DNA of 64,000 bases from Taxillus chinensis (lineage: Eukaryota; Streptophyta; Magnoliopsida; Santalales; Loranthaceae), in assembly GCA_023512835.1 (NCBI GenBank), contig CM042085.1:37836324-37900323 (forward strand), read 5' to 3'. Every line of letters begins with the position of its first letter. The stretch's first letter is position 1. The notes under the pieces are model-generated. The model saw only the letters and a list, made by a program, of their open reading frames with translations. It had not been told where the DNA came from and made no database searches. Positions 1-10,732 of the stretch are shown here, in pieces. A program made the translations under genes and the position numbers.

Positions 1-550
1 TGGGCAGGCTAGGCCCTGATGTTTGTTTGCAGGCTGAGTCCTGATGATTGTGCACACTACACAGTGCACGAGTACACAGAGCATATAGCATAGACTTATA
101 TGTCTGCATGATGTGGAGTGTTGGGGTCACCTACTGAGCTTGTCGCTCACCCCTACTTGTTGTTTACCCCTTTTCAGGTGTGACCCGAGACTAGTGGAGG
201 ACTTTCTTCCAGGAGGACGTGCCCACTACTCTGATGTATGATACAGTACTGTATTCTGTATTGTGTATTGTATTGTGTTTGTATCCCGGACATGAGTCCG
301 TGGACAGTTGTATTTGCATACTGTTTGTGATGTGATGTCTATATGACTGTTTGACTTATTGTATGCATGATGATGTATGGGAAAGTACAGGATTACCCTT
401 GATGTATGACTGTACAGGGTTGCATATTTGAGATAGCACCCGCGGTGTAGTCTTTATTGGTGCTAGTCACCAACCCCTTGACCTTTCGAGTGCGGGCAAG
501 GGGAAGTCATGTTCCTGGTTCCGGGTTCCCTGAAATTTGGGGGCGTGACA
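1..550 (+). repeat. Element A 5' LTR, right-hand part
   Basis: Positions 1-370 match 7820-8200 of the 3' LTR closely, and 430-550 match the rest of the 3' LTR across its interruption. The LTR ends in GGGGGCGTGACA at 550, just before the primer site. Compared with the 3' LTR it keeps about 30 extra bases near 395-430, so the two LTRs differ by indels as well as substitutions, which suggests an old insertion. Confidence 0.9.
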
Positions 551-553
551 AGT

Positions 554-565
554 TGGTATCAGAGC
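554..565 (+). other. Primer-binding site of element A (initiator Met tRNA)
   Basis: TGGTATCAGAGC lies three bases after the LTR end. This is the usual complement of the 3' end of plant initiator-methionine tRNA and primes minus-strand cDNA in many plant gypsy and copia elements. Confidence 0.93.
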
Positions 566-1045
566 ATGGTCTAGCGGACCTAGGTTAGTGAGGGGTGGTT
601 AATTGATTCCATGTGACTTGGAAAACTGTAGGGAGGGCGCCTGATCAACGCAGTCCTTACATGTATTCTAGGTTATTTTGGTGTCAGTTAGATCGTCCTA
701 GGGCATACATGGGATGGGGTGTATTGCTAGTGGTATGATTGTGTGCATATAGGGCACTAGATTGTCTTTGTGTGTGATGTGCTCATATGTGGTGCCAGGA
801 TGGCACGTGGCCGTGAGAGCCAGGACTTGATTGTGGTGTGCCCTAAGGGGTGACACGATGCTATATGCATGGTTAAGGACCTACGGGTCGTGTGGTGTAC
901 CCTGATGGGGGACACGATGCTATATGCATGGTATGGACCTACGGGTCGTGTGGTGAGAACCTACGAGTCGAATGTGCCTTTGATGGCTGTTTGTGCTAGC
1001 AGTGCTAGTGTTGATCGTTTGTTGTTTGTTGTTATGGCCAGTGCG
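566..1045 (+). other. Untranslated leader of element A
   Basis: This is the non-coding leader between primer site and gag. It contains a direct duplication with a 59-base offset: GACACGATGCTATATGCATG occurs at 852 and again at 911, each followed by a copy of the ACCTACGGGTCGTGTGGTG stretch. No other feature is seen. Confidence 0.6.
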
Positions 1046-2244
1046 ATGGCACCACCAAGGAGGGTTGTCCGAGGCCAGGGCCCGGCTAGAGGAGCCCACG
1101 ATAGAGTCGGGGCACCAGGGGCAGCAGAGCCCGCAGCAGAAGTCGTCAGCTCCTGTTGTGGGACCTGATTTGACGCAGGTGTTGATTCAGTTGCAGGAGG
1201 CCATGCAGGGTATGCAGGGGCTCGATGAGGGATATGGCTAGAGAGGTGGATGAGCTGAAGAGGCAACAGCAGCCTCAGCAGCAGGAGGCGAGGGTGGTGC
1301 AGGATGTGCACCAGCAGGAGGTCGTGATAGAGCCAACACGACGAGGAGTGGACTGGGCTGCACAGTTTTTGAAACATGCACCCAGGACTTTTGAGGATGG
1401 TTCGCGGCCAGAGGTAGCCGAGGACTGGATTAGGTGGACAGAGGATATCTTTGATATGATCGGGGTGCCAGATGAGGAGAGAGTGCGCGTGGCGACGCAC
1501 TATCTGTTGGGTATCCCACGCAGGTGGTGGGAATCCACTAGAGTTGTCCATGGTAGTCAGATGAGCTGGAGAGAGTTTGTTGAGCGCTTCTTTGGAGAGT
1601 ATTTTCCCAACTCATTGCAGTATGCTCGACGTAGAGAGTATTATGAACTTGTGCAGGGTAGCATGACTGTGGGGGAGTATGTGCAGGCCTTCACAGATTT
1701 AGGGCGGTTTGCTCTAGAGGCTTGGGAAAAGGAAGGCCAAAAGACGCAGGATTTTATTCAGGGCTTGAGGCCATCTCTGAAAAGACAGCTGGAACCGATG
1801 CAGTTGACCAGCTACCGGGAGGCGGTCGACAAGGCGCTCATTATTGAGCGAGGTTAGGATCAGGCGAGAGCCCAGAGGCCGGGTGGTTCGGCAGGCCCGG
1901 GCAAGAAGAGACAGTGGGGAGAGCGGTCTTGCTCGGCTCAGAGAGGAGGGTGCGAGAGGGTTTCCAGCCAGGTGGTGGGACCCCGTGAGAGTTCAGCCAG
2001 CAGGAGGCCAGGTACCTGCTGGAGTTGTGGTTTGACCGGGCATGTATCGAGAGACTGCCCAAGGAAAAAGATGACCTGTTTCCGATGCGGGAAAGTGGGG
2101 CATGGAGCTAGGGAATGTGTTACCCTTAGCTCAACCAGCAGTGTAGGCCCTCGTCCGAGAGATCAGGGACAGAGGAGTGGGGCTCCGTCTCAGAGGTCAG
2201 TGCCGCCGGCACAGAGCACGCAGATGCGACCTGCGGTGCAGTAG
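1046..2244 (+). pseudogene. gag: Element A gag (capsid and nucleocapsid), broken
   Basis: This is the structural polyprotein of the retrotransposon particle. A likely start at 1046 (MAPPRRVV) is followed by frameshifts near 1160 and 1225. From 1225 the main frame carries a retrotransposon-gag capsid domain (residues such as WIRWTEDIF and RRWWESTRVV at about 1420-1550, and the YVQAFTDLGRFA region at about 1680). An in-frame TAG at 1855 stops it, but the same frame continues into two CCHC zinc knuckles: CWSCGLTGHVSRDC at about 2017-2058 and CFRCGKVGHGAREC at about 2077-2118. A further TAG closes it at 2242, with another at 2248. Knuckle-bearing gag is typical of Tekay/Del elements. The many lesions show it no longer makes a full product. 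Confidence 0.85.
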
Positions 2245-2250
2245 CCTTAG

Positions 2251-5200
2251 TGGGAGGCACCGGGTCATGTTGATCAGCGGGGCAAGGCCCCAATGGGCCA
2301 GGCTAGTGGCAGTGGGCCACGAGGGAGGACTTTTGCCCTCACCAGCAGAGAGGCAGAGGTTCCACCAGTGGACGAGGCAGGAGCAGGACCTTCAGTGGTG
2401 AGAGGTACCATTATCATTTCTCATACTATCTGTTCAGTTTTGATTGATACTGGTGCTACCCATTCTTTTATTTCGTATGCTACTGTGGTTGGATTGGAGT
2501 TAGACCAGGAGACAGTTAGTCAGTGTCTGATGGTTGCTTCACCTTTGGGTGGAATTGTGATACTTGAGAGTATCTGTCGTGCTTGTCAGGTAACACTTGG
2601 GGGTGTTAACTTGATGTGTGATTTGTATATCATGGAGTTAGATGATTTTGATGTTATCCTGGGTATGGACTGGTTGGTCTCCGTGGAGGCCAAGATTGAT
2701 TGTTTCCGACGGAGCATGACATTCCTCACGCCAGAGGACACGCGGGGTGTCTTTGTGGGTGAGTGGACTAAGGAGGCATGCAGGTTGGGACCTTTGAGGC
2801 ATGGGTGGGGTGATGTGACCCACCAGTTAGCCAGCTTGACGTTGGTTGACAGGAGGAGAGAGGAAAAGGTTGTTTTGCCACCCATTGTAGATCAGTTCCC
2901 GGATGTGTTTCCCGAGGACTTGGTCAGTTTGCCACCCATGAGGGAGGTAGAGTTTTCGATCGAGTTGTTGCCAGGGACAACACCGATTAGGTTAGCGGCC
3001 TACAAGATGGCACCGACAGAGCTTAGAGAGCTCAAGAGACAAATAGATGACCTATTGGCACGAGGCTTTATCAGGCGAAGTAGCTCACCATGGGGCGCTC
3101 CAGTGTTGTTCGCCAAGAAGGCGGATGGTTCACTTCGGCTATGTATAGACTACCAGAAGTTGAACCAGGTGACTGTGAAGAACAAGTACCCATTGCCGAG
3201 GATTGATGACCTGTTCGATCAGTTTCGAGGTGCGAGATGGTTTTCCAAGATAGACTTGAGATCTGGATACCATCAGTTGAGGGTTAGGGAGGCAGATATC
3301 CCTAAGACCGCATTCAGTTGTCGCTACGGGCATTATGAGTGGCTCGTGATGCCGTTTGGGCTCACGAATGCTCCAACAGTGTTTATGGGATTGATGAACC
3401 ATGTGTTTGCTCCATATTTAGATATATTCGTTGTGGTGTTCATCGACGATATTTTGGTTTATTCAGCGACCAAGAGGGAGCATGACGAGCATTTGCAGGT
3501 TGTGTTGCAGACCTTGCGAGAGCATCGGTTGTACGCGAAGTTCACGAAATGTGACTTCTGGTTGCAACATGTGCACTTCTTGGGGCATGTGGTATCTTCG
3601 GAGGGTATCACAGTGGATCCTAAAAAGATTGAGGCAGTCATGTCGTGGAAGAGGCCCACGAATGTGTTTAAGATTCGTAGCTTCCTTGGTTTGGCAAGCT
3701 ACTATCGGAGGTTCGTGGAGGATTTTTCCAGGTTGGCAGCTCCTATGACGAACCTGACCAGGAAGGGAGTTCCTTTTGTTTGGTCTTAGGCTTGTGAGAG
3801 TGCTTTCATGGAGCTGAAGGCACGATTGACCTCAGCACCTATCTTGATTCTTCCACAGGAGGGTGTGCCTTTCGAGGTGTATTGTGATGCTTCCAGGGTG
3901 GGACTTGGTTGTGTGTTGATGCAGGCTCGGCAGGTGATTGCTTATGGATCTAGGCAGTTGAGACCACATGAGCAGAACTATCCCACGCATGATTTGGAGT
4001 TGGCTACAGTGATCTTTGCACTTAAGAGCTGGCAGCATTATCTCCTTGGGGAGAAGTTTGTGGTGTATATGGACCACAAGAGCTTGCAGTATATCTTTTC
4101 TCAGCGAGACCTGAACCTTAGGCAGAGGCGGTGGGTGGAGTACCTACAGCAATTTCAGTTTGATATGATGTATACCCCTGGGAAGGGTAATGTGGTGGCA
4201 GATGCTCTGAGTAGGAAGAGCAGGGCCGTGGTGGCCCATTGTGCCATTAAGGAATGGGAGATGATGGGTCAGTTGGCAGCGATGAGGTTGCAGATGGTGA
4301 CCAGCGAGGGGTGAGGGACCCTCAGTGTCATTGTAGCAGTCCCAGAGATGCAGCACAGAATCGTAGAGGATCAGCTGGGGGATGTTGATTGTGAGGTCAT
4401 CCGCGACGAGATTCGGGACCGGGTAGGCATCTTCGATTGGGATCGAGGATGCAGAGCATGTGCTGCGGTATAGGGGTAGATTGATAGTTCCCACTTCTCT
4501 TCAGGAGGAGGTTCTTTGGGAATTTCACCAGTCGAGGTTAGTTGTATATCCTGGTGGGACCAAGATGTACCATGCCGTGAGGAGGCAGTTTTGGTGGCCA
4601 GGCCTGAAGAAGGCCGTTGCTGATTTTGTGAGGAGGTGTTTGACCTGTCAGCAGGTCAAGGCAGAGCACCTGAGATCAGCTGGTGAGTTGCGGTCATTGC
4701 CAGTGCCAGAGTGGAAATGGGACCACGTGACCATGGATTTTGTCACTGGACTTCCTCGTTCCAGGGGACACGACACTATATGGGTTATTGTGGACCGGTT
4801 GACCAAATCGGCGCATTTTATTCCGATTCGAGAGACAGACCCAGTGAGGACTTTGGGACAGAGGTATATTGATGTTATTGTGCGATTGCATGGAGTCCCA
4901 TTGTCTATTGTATCTGATCGGGATGCGAGGTTTACATCTCAGTTTTGGAGACAGCTGCAACGAGCTTTGGGTACTAGGGTGAACCTCAGTACAGCCTTTC
5001 ATCCGCAGACGGATGGTCAGTCGGAGCGGACGATTTAGACACTCGAGGATATGTTGCGTGCCTGTGTCCTAGATTTTGGAGGTTGTTGGGAGACTCACCT
5101 TCCTTTGGTGGAGTTCTCTTACAACAACAGTTATCAGGCCACGATTGGGATGGCTCCGTATGAGGCGCTGTATGGGCGGCCTTGTAGATCACCCTTGTGT

Positions 5201-5782
5201 TGGGCACAGACTGGAGAGACAGCAGTTCTCGGTCCCGATATGGTTCGAGAAACCACGGAGATAGTGCAGTTGATTAGACAGCGTATGCTGATAGCACAGA
5301 GTAGGCAGAAGTCCTACGCGGACCAGAGGCGTCGACCCTTACAGTTTGAGGTGGGGGACCGTGTATTTTTGCGGGTTTCACCGCGTCGAGGGCATCAAAG
5401 GTTTGGACATGGATCCAAACTTTCCCCTCGTTTTGTGGGGCCGTTTGAGATTGTTGCCACCGTGGGCGCAGTGGCGTACCGATTAGCTTTGCCACCAGAG
5501 TTGGCGCGAGTACATGATGTGTTTCATGTGTCTCAGTTGAGGCGGTATCACCCTGATCCTTCTCATGTGTTGGACTATCGCGAGACAGACTTGGCTGATG
5601 ATGGTGCTGTTGTTGAGATGCCGGCACAGATTTTGGACAGGCGGGACCAGGTCTTGCGGGGCAAGACGATCCCACTAGTTCGGGTGTTATGGCGACACCG
5701 AGGCATGGAGGAGCAGACTTGGGAGAAAGAGAGCCAGATGCGGGTTCTTCATCCTGAGCTGTTCGAGGACGATCAGTCCTGA
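2251..5782 (+). pseudogene. pol: Element A pol (protease, RT, RNase H, integrase, chromodomain), broken
   Basis: The pol polyprotein remnant follows gag in the same frame. The protease motif [10 protein letters not shown] lies near 2440-2470. Reverse transcriptase occupies about 2990-3520, with the catalytic [11 protein letters not shown] at about 3433-3465. RNase H follows at about 3870-4210 ([15 protein letters not shown] to [10 protein letters not shown]). Integrase has the HHCC zinc region at about 4520-4650 and catalytic Asp in MDFVTGLP, Asp in VSDRDARF and Glu in GQSER. After it come a GPF/Y module (FVGPFEIV) and a chromodomain-like tail (ILDRRDQVL to HPELF) ending at 5782. Lesions are TAG at 3787, a frameshift between about 4310 and 4460, and TAG at 5036. 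The second reading block (4460-5782) is in a different frame. Not functional as it stands. Confidence 0.92.
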
Positions 5783-6007
5783 GGTGGGGAGGATGTGAGG
5801 ACCTTCCCTGAGGTATGAGTTATGTTTTATGTGTTTGTTTTGCATATGTTTGAGATGTGGTTTGGCTTGTTGTGAGTTGCATTGCACCTGTGTGGTTGGT
5901 GATCATGTTGATGATCATATTTTGTGTCTTGTTGTTGTGCGGTGCTTGAGCTTGGATTTTGCTATGTCTTTTGGGCATGTGTTTTATTTTCGAGGACAAA
6001 AAGTCCT

Positions 6008-6020
6008 AAGGTGGGGAGGA
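6008..6020 (+). other. Polypurine tract of element A
   Basis: AAGGTGGGGAGGA directly precedes the 3' LTR start TGTAAAGACC. This is the expected plus-strand primer position. A nearly identical purine run at about 5784-5792 sits just after the pol stop. Confidence 0.85.
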
Positions 6021-6358
6021 TGTAAAGACCCGTATTTGGGTAGTTTTGAGAGATAGTCGTTCTATGGGAATGTAACTATCTGGACGGTAGTGTAGTCGTC
6101 GATGTGAGCATTTTGACTGTACTTGGACCCGATTCCGAGTCGGGGCCCCATTTGACTCGATTGTTGACTATTCGGGGTTTATTGGTTAACTTTGCATTTG
6201 GGCGGTCTTTTGGGTGTAATAATATCTGTTTAGTGTTGTGCTCGTCCTTTCGAGCGTTTTGACAGTAATTGGGCTCAATTTGGAGTTCGTGACCTCGGGA
6301 GGTCAATTATTGCGTTTGGGAGATCAATTATTGCTGGGAGGCCAATTATTGGCAGCAG

Positions 6359-6366
6359 TATAAATA
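6359..6366 (+). promoter_or_regulatory. TATA box of the element A LTR promoter
   Basis: TATAAATA stands alone in an AT-rich stretch inside the LTR, about 340 bases from its start and upstream of the expected R region. The position fits an LTR promoter. The transcription start is not determined. Confidence 0.5.
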
Positions 6367-6876
6367 ATTAAGAAACTGCATTATCCCTTTAATTTTGCTT
6401 AGTACGTGCGTGTTTGAGCAAGAGAGAAAGAGAGAAGGTGAAGAGCTTCACTTGGCGATTTTGGGGCGATTGGAGCTCGTGGATCGCAAATAATCTTCCA
6501 AGTAGGTGTCCTTGAACCTCTTATCTCGATTCTGTCTTGGAATATGCGTGAATTTATCATGATTTATGAATTTGAGCATGAACCCTAAGTTTTGGGGGAA
6601 ACCCAATCTGATGATTTAGCATAAAATCTGTGGTTAAGAACTGATTTATATCAGTTTGGGTACGTAATTTGGTACTCTGTTTAGTAAAACGCGTGTTTGT
6701 GAGTGCCTGGGGGGTTGCTAGGTTGATTCCAAACGAAAACCAGGCCAAAAACGATGATGAACAGTACCCTGGGTGAACTGTAAGGTCAAAGTTCGTAGTC
6801 AGCGGCTTCGTGGTCGATAGCCGTGATCGACTATGGAGTCGCGACTTATGATCGGCGGCACTATGGAGTCGCAGCC

Positions 6877-7080
6877 GTTAGTCCGGATCAGTAGTCCGGA
6901 GCAGTAGTCCGGAGCAGTTAGTCTGGATCAGAAGTCCGGAGCAGTTAGTCCGGATCAGTAGTCCGAAGCAGTTAGTCCGGATCAATAGTCCGGAGCAGTT
7001 AGTCCGGATCAGTAGTCCGGAGTAGTTAGTCCGGATCAGTATTCCGGAGTAGTTAGTCCGGATCAGTAGTCTGGATCAGC
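6877..7080 (+). repeat. 28-bp minisatellite in the element A LTR
   Basis: About seven copies of a 28-base unit made of two related 14-base halves (TTAGTCCGGATCAG and TAGTCCGGAGCAGT), with scattered substitutions. After 7080 it decays into CCGCAGCA-type words to about 7150. The homologous LTR of A' has a different repeat here, based on TTCGAA words (about 11885-12140), so this block turns over quickly. Confidence 0.85.
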
Positions 7081-8235
7081 AGCTGTGATCCGTAGCTTCA
7101 CTCCGCAGCAGTGTATCCGCAGCATCAATCCGCAGCACCAATCCGCAGCGATGTTCATGCAACGATCTGTGTACATGGAATTTACATGCCATTATGCTAA
7201 GTATTATACTTAAGTTACAATATAAATAACGAAATACCCCCCATTTGGATTCAAAGAAAAATACTAGAAAAATAAATTTCTACTCTTTCAAAATGTGAAA
7301 ATTGGGTTTTAGTGTAAAATCTCGGAAAAACCCAAAAGTTCGTAGTGGTAAATTTTTGTAAAGTGGGGTTAGACATCTCAGAAAAATCCCCAAAAATCAG
7401 ATTATCTTATTTATGATATGGCAACCCAATGCCGGGACTTTTTATTTCAAGAAAATAGCTGCTATGGGTACTTCCTTCATAAATTAAGGATTGAGGATTT
7501 ACTTGTGAAGACTGGCTACAGTTCTAAAGGAAATGTTGAGAATGACATGCCATACTGATGTTAGTATGTTGGTGTGAGGTATTGGAGCATGGACTCCGTG
7601 ACTTGTTTGGGTTCTCACCGTGATGCACCGATGGTGCTATGTGGTTAACATGGCAGGCCCGTGTGGCGACTGTGGCCGGGCATATTGCGCTGTGCCGTGG
7701 CAGGCATATGCGCCGATGGCAGGCCTGTGTGGCGACTGTGTCCGGGCATATAGCGCTGTGGTAGGGCTGAGTGCCCTGAGCTGGGATCCTGTTGAGGATC
7801 GTGGACAAGCTGTCCTGTGTGGGCAGGCTAGGTCCTGATGTTTGTTTGCAGGCTGAGTCCTGATGATTGTGCACACTACACAGTGCACGAGTACACAGAG
7901 CATATAGCATAGACTTATATGTCTGCATGATGTGGAGTGTTGGGGTCACCTACTGAGCTTGTCGCTCACCCCTACTTGTTGTTTACCCCTTTTCAGGTGT
8001 GACCCGAGACTAGTGGAGGACTTTCTTCCAGGAGGACGTGCCCACTACTCTGATGTATGATACGATCGTATTCTGTATTGTGTATTGTATTATGTTTGTA
8101 TCCCGGACATGAGTCCGTGGACAGTTGTATTTGCATACTGTTTGTGATGTGATGTCTATATGACTGTTTGACTTATTGTATGCATGATGATGTATGGGAA
8201 AGTACAGGATTTGACAGATAGCACCCGCGGTGTAG

Positions 8236-8240
8236 TCTCT
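8236..8240. repeat. Target-site duplication of element B, left copy
   Basis: TCTCT is repeated at 36711-36715. Removing 8241-36715 rejoins an uninterrupted LTR of element A, as judged against the intact stretch near 445-470. Confidence 0.93.
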
Positions 8241-10072
8241 TGTCACGCCCCGGATTTCCAACCCGAGGAAACCGGTACGTGACTCCCCTTTTACCCACAC
8301 GGAGGGCAAAGGGGTTAGGATACAAACCAAGAATTTAACATTTTATCCACAACACATTCAAGAAAGTAATGTTCATAAAAGCAATCCAAACCAGTTTATT
8401 ACAACAAAATCCTTTCCAATCGCATCCCCACTGGGGTTACATCAATTCCCATAAAAAAACAAAACATAAATGGAAGAGAGTAAAATAAATATGGTCTTCC
8501 ACCTTGGTGTATCCACCTAACGCCTGTAAGTCCCTGGAAAACAAGCAAACACAGTAGGAGGGGTGAGCAACCACAGCTCAGTAGGGATCAAGTCTCCCCA
8601 ACCCTTCCCATGCTCCTAATGGCTACATGCATGCGCACAGGTGTAGTGACGTGACAGTATTAGGAAAAAGAAAATAAAACATTCCACACAAGTGGGCGTA
8701 ACCCCAGCCCCAGCCACACTGGCTAACAAACCACATCTCAAGAAAGCAATTTAACCGCCTCTTCAGGCCACTGATTTAACCACCTCTCAGGCAAAGTAGT
8801 TTAATCGCCTCTTCAGGCCACTGGTTTAACCGCCTCTCAGGCAAAGTAGTTTAACCGCCTCTTCAGGCCAGATACCACAGTCATGCACACAACACACACC
8901 ACGGTCACTCAAGCATAAAACCAAACACTTGGTGTACACCCATTCACAAAGGCACAAACCCAGCCATTCAGGCAATAGAATAAACACCCAGCATGCATAC
9001 ATACACCAAATCACAAGTCCAGCACACAGACATATTACCAAACACGTAATGGGCATATACACACAGCTATGTTCACACAGGCATTTCATCGAACATATAG
9101 CATGTAACAACAGAATCACACCAAAATGCCACTGAAGGCCAACATCCATATAGGAGATCACACCTATATGGATTACATATGTATATATAAACAGTTATAA
9201 TCCATAGTTTGCCCTAGAACCCTAGGACAGAGGAGGATTTAGGAAGAACAGAACCCCTACCTCAAGTAAAAGGCAACAACACCGCAATACTGTTCCCACG
9301 CCGAACGCTGTCCGCCCACAAGACACCGATCACCGATGCAAGACGCCCGGCAGCAACCAGGAGCTCTCCTTCCCTCTCTCTCTCTCTACGACGGCTGGTG
9401 GAGCAACAAACCCTAAACCTAAAACAGAGGGGCTTCTCCTCCTTATATAGACAACACAACATCAAAATGACGTAGTTTTGATTAAGTGAATCCCAGCATC
9501 AAAACGACGTAGTTTTGATGAAACAAGCTATGACCTTCCCACATCCATACACACCAAAATACTCACAATTCCAACATGGTCCTTTGGGAAAAGATGATTA
9601 GAATGACAAAACCAAGATAACCATGCAAAAACATGCTTGCACGCCAATTTGAACGTCAATTCCCCAATTGACGTGCAGCTCCAAATGCACTCAAACTTCA
9701 CCTCAAGCCTCCTTGCATCTTGTAGAGGTCTAGGAAGCAAAAATATGCTTGCACGTGAAATGGGTGAATTCACGTGCAGCTCCAAATGCTCTGAAATTTC
9801 TGTGGTAGATAGAGAACCTCATTCTAAGAAACTTTTGTTCTTGCACGCCAATTGTTTGAGGCCATCTACTAGGTCAAAAGTGAGCTCCAAGATCAGCCAA
9901 AACAGCTTAAAACCGCCTGTATACGCATAACATCTTCCTAGGGCATAAAGGTACGTTATCACTTGTCACATGCACCTCCCAAAAGTCCCCTCTTGGGCTC
10001 ATCTCTTACCTCAAACTTGTGCACCAACATCCAAGGTGTTTGTGGTTAACTTCTTACACACGGGTCATTACA
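8241..10072 (-). repeat. Element B 3' LTR
   Basis: It matches 34850-36710 from end to end, with few substitutions and small indels. It contains a 50-base tandem repeat (8751-8871), a TATA-like TATATAAG on the minus strand near 9443-9450 and a CT-rich tract near 9370-9390. The ends are TGTCACGCCC and CATTACA on the plus strand. Confidence 0.92.
8751..8871 (-). repeat. 50-bp tandem repeat in the element B LTR, left copy
   Basis: Alternating 25-base halves containing TTTAACCGCCTCTTCAGGCC and TTTAACCGCCTCTCAGGCAA, about two and a half 50-base units. The same array is present in the other LTR at 35366-35483. Confidence 0.8.
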
Positions 10073-10085
10073 TCCTCTCCCCCTT
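10073..10085 (-). other. Polypurine tract of element B
   Basis: On the minus strand the sequence AAGGGGGAGAGGA directly precedes the B 3' LTR, the expected plus-strand primer site. The following B sequence to 10253 is 3' untranslated region with no coding potential seen. Confidence 0.85.
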
Positions 10086-10248
10086 AAGACTTTTCGTCCT
10101 CGAAAAGAAATGACATACGAGGAAAACAAACACAAGCTACCCATTTGCCACCCGGCAAGCCACAACACCCAAATGGGTCATACACCGCGCACAGCACATA
10201 ACGGCAAATAACAAGGTACCACCATAATCCATAACCACAATAATGCAT

Positions 10249-10253
10249 ATAAC
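10249..10253. repeat. Target-site duplication of element C, left copy
   Basis: ATAAC here is repeated at 29560-29564 on the far side of C, a clean 5-bp duplication in the 3' untranslated region of B. Confidence 0.9.
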
Positions 10254-10732
10254 TGTTAGCAATTCCGCAAGCGTACGGATCGTTACAAGTAATAAAGTGG
10301 ACTCAAAGTCCGGATGTCGAATCCACAGGGAAAGTGATCAAGTAAAAAGCTCATTTTGTAAATCCGTGATGTATTTACAGTTGGTTTTGTATCATTAGCA
10401 ATTTGAATGTTGTAATTTAAATAAACAAAGCAATGTAAATGTTCTTATGGGAGAAATTAGGGATTTGGATGTCAATCAATGTAATTAATTAATCTCTTGT
10501 TCTTAAGGCATATTAATTCAAACTTTCCCTTCTTATTTAAAACCCAACACCTTTGCATGTACTAGCCTCTTTCGAGTGAGCTAGCCGTGTGTTTACCTTA
10601 GCTTGGGAAACGGGCAACCCATTATGTGCTTAAGTTGTTTGAGTGTAGATTGGCATCACACCAACCCTAACTAGGTTACAAGCAAGATTACTGGCTTTCG
10701 CAAATTATAATCTTAGCAAGTCAAATCTCTTA
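10254..10732 (-). repeat. Element C LTR, partial left copy cut by A'
   Basis: It matches the outer 479 bases of the C LTR at 28241-28720 and stops at TCTTA, where the A' LTR begins. TCTTA (10728-10732) would be the A' target duplication, but no second copy follows A'. Confidence 0.88.

Larger units (their letters stand above)
6021..8240 (+). repeat. Element A 3' LTR, first part
   Basis: It starts TGTAAAGACC after the purine tract and runs to the insertion point of element B at 8240. It holds a TATA-like box (6359), a minisatellite (6877-7080) and, near the end, the stretch shared with window positions 1-370. With the remainder at 36711-36810 the LTR is about 2.3 kb. Confidence 0.9.
9931..10732. 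repeat. Segment duplicated at 17212-18000
   Basis: This stretch spans the end of the B 3' LTR (to 10072), the B 3' internal region (10073-10253) and the first 479 bases of the left LTR of C. The same order recurs from 17212, with small errors and a scrambled patch at about 17860-17930. A simple nested insertion cannot create such a duplication, so it reflects either a rearrangement or an assembly fault. Confidence 0.85.

Noticed and set aside
7620..7949. Cys/His-rich frames on both strands in the A 3' LTR
   Set aside because: They come from short direct repeats (GGCAGGC, GCGACTGTG words) in the LTR and change between LTR copies.
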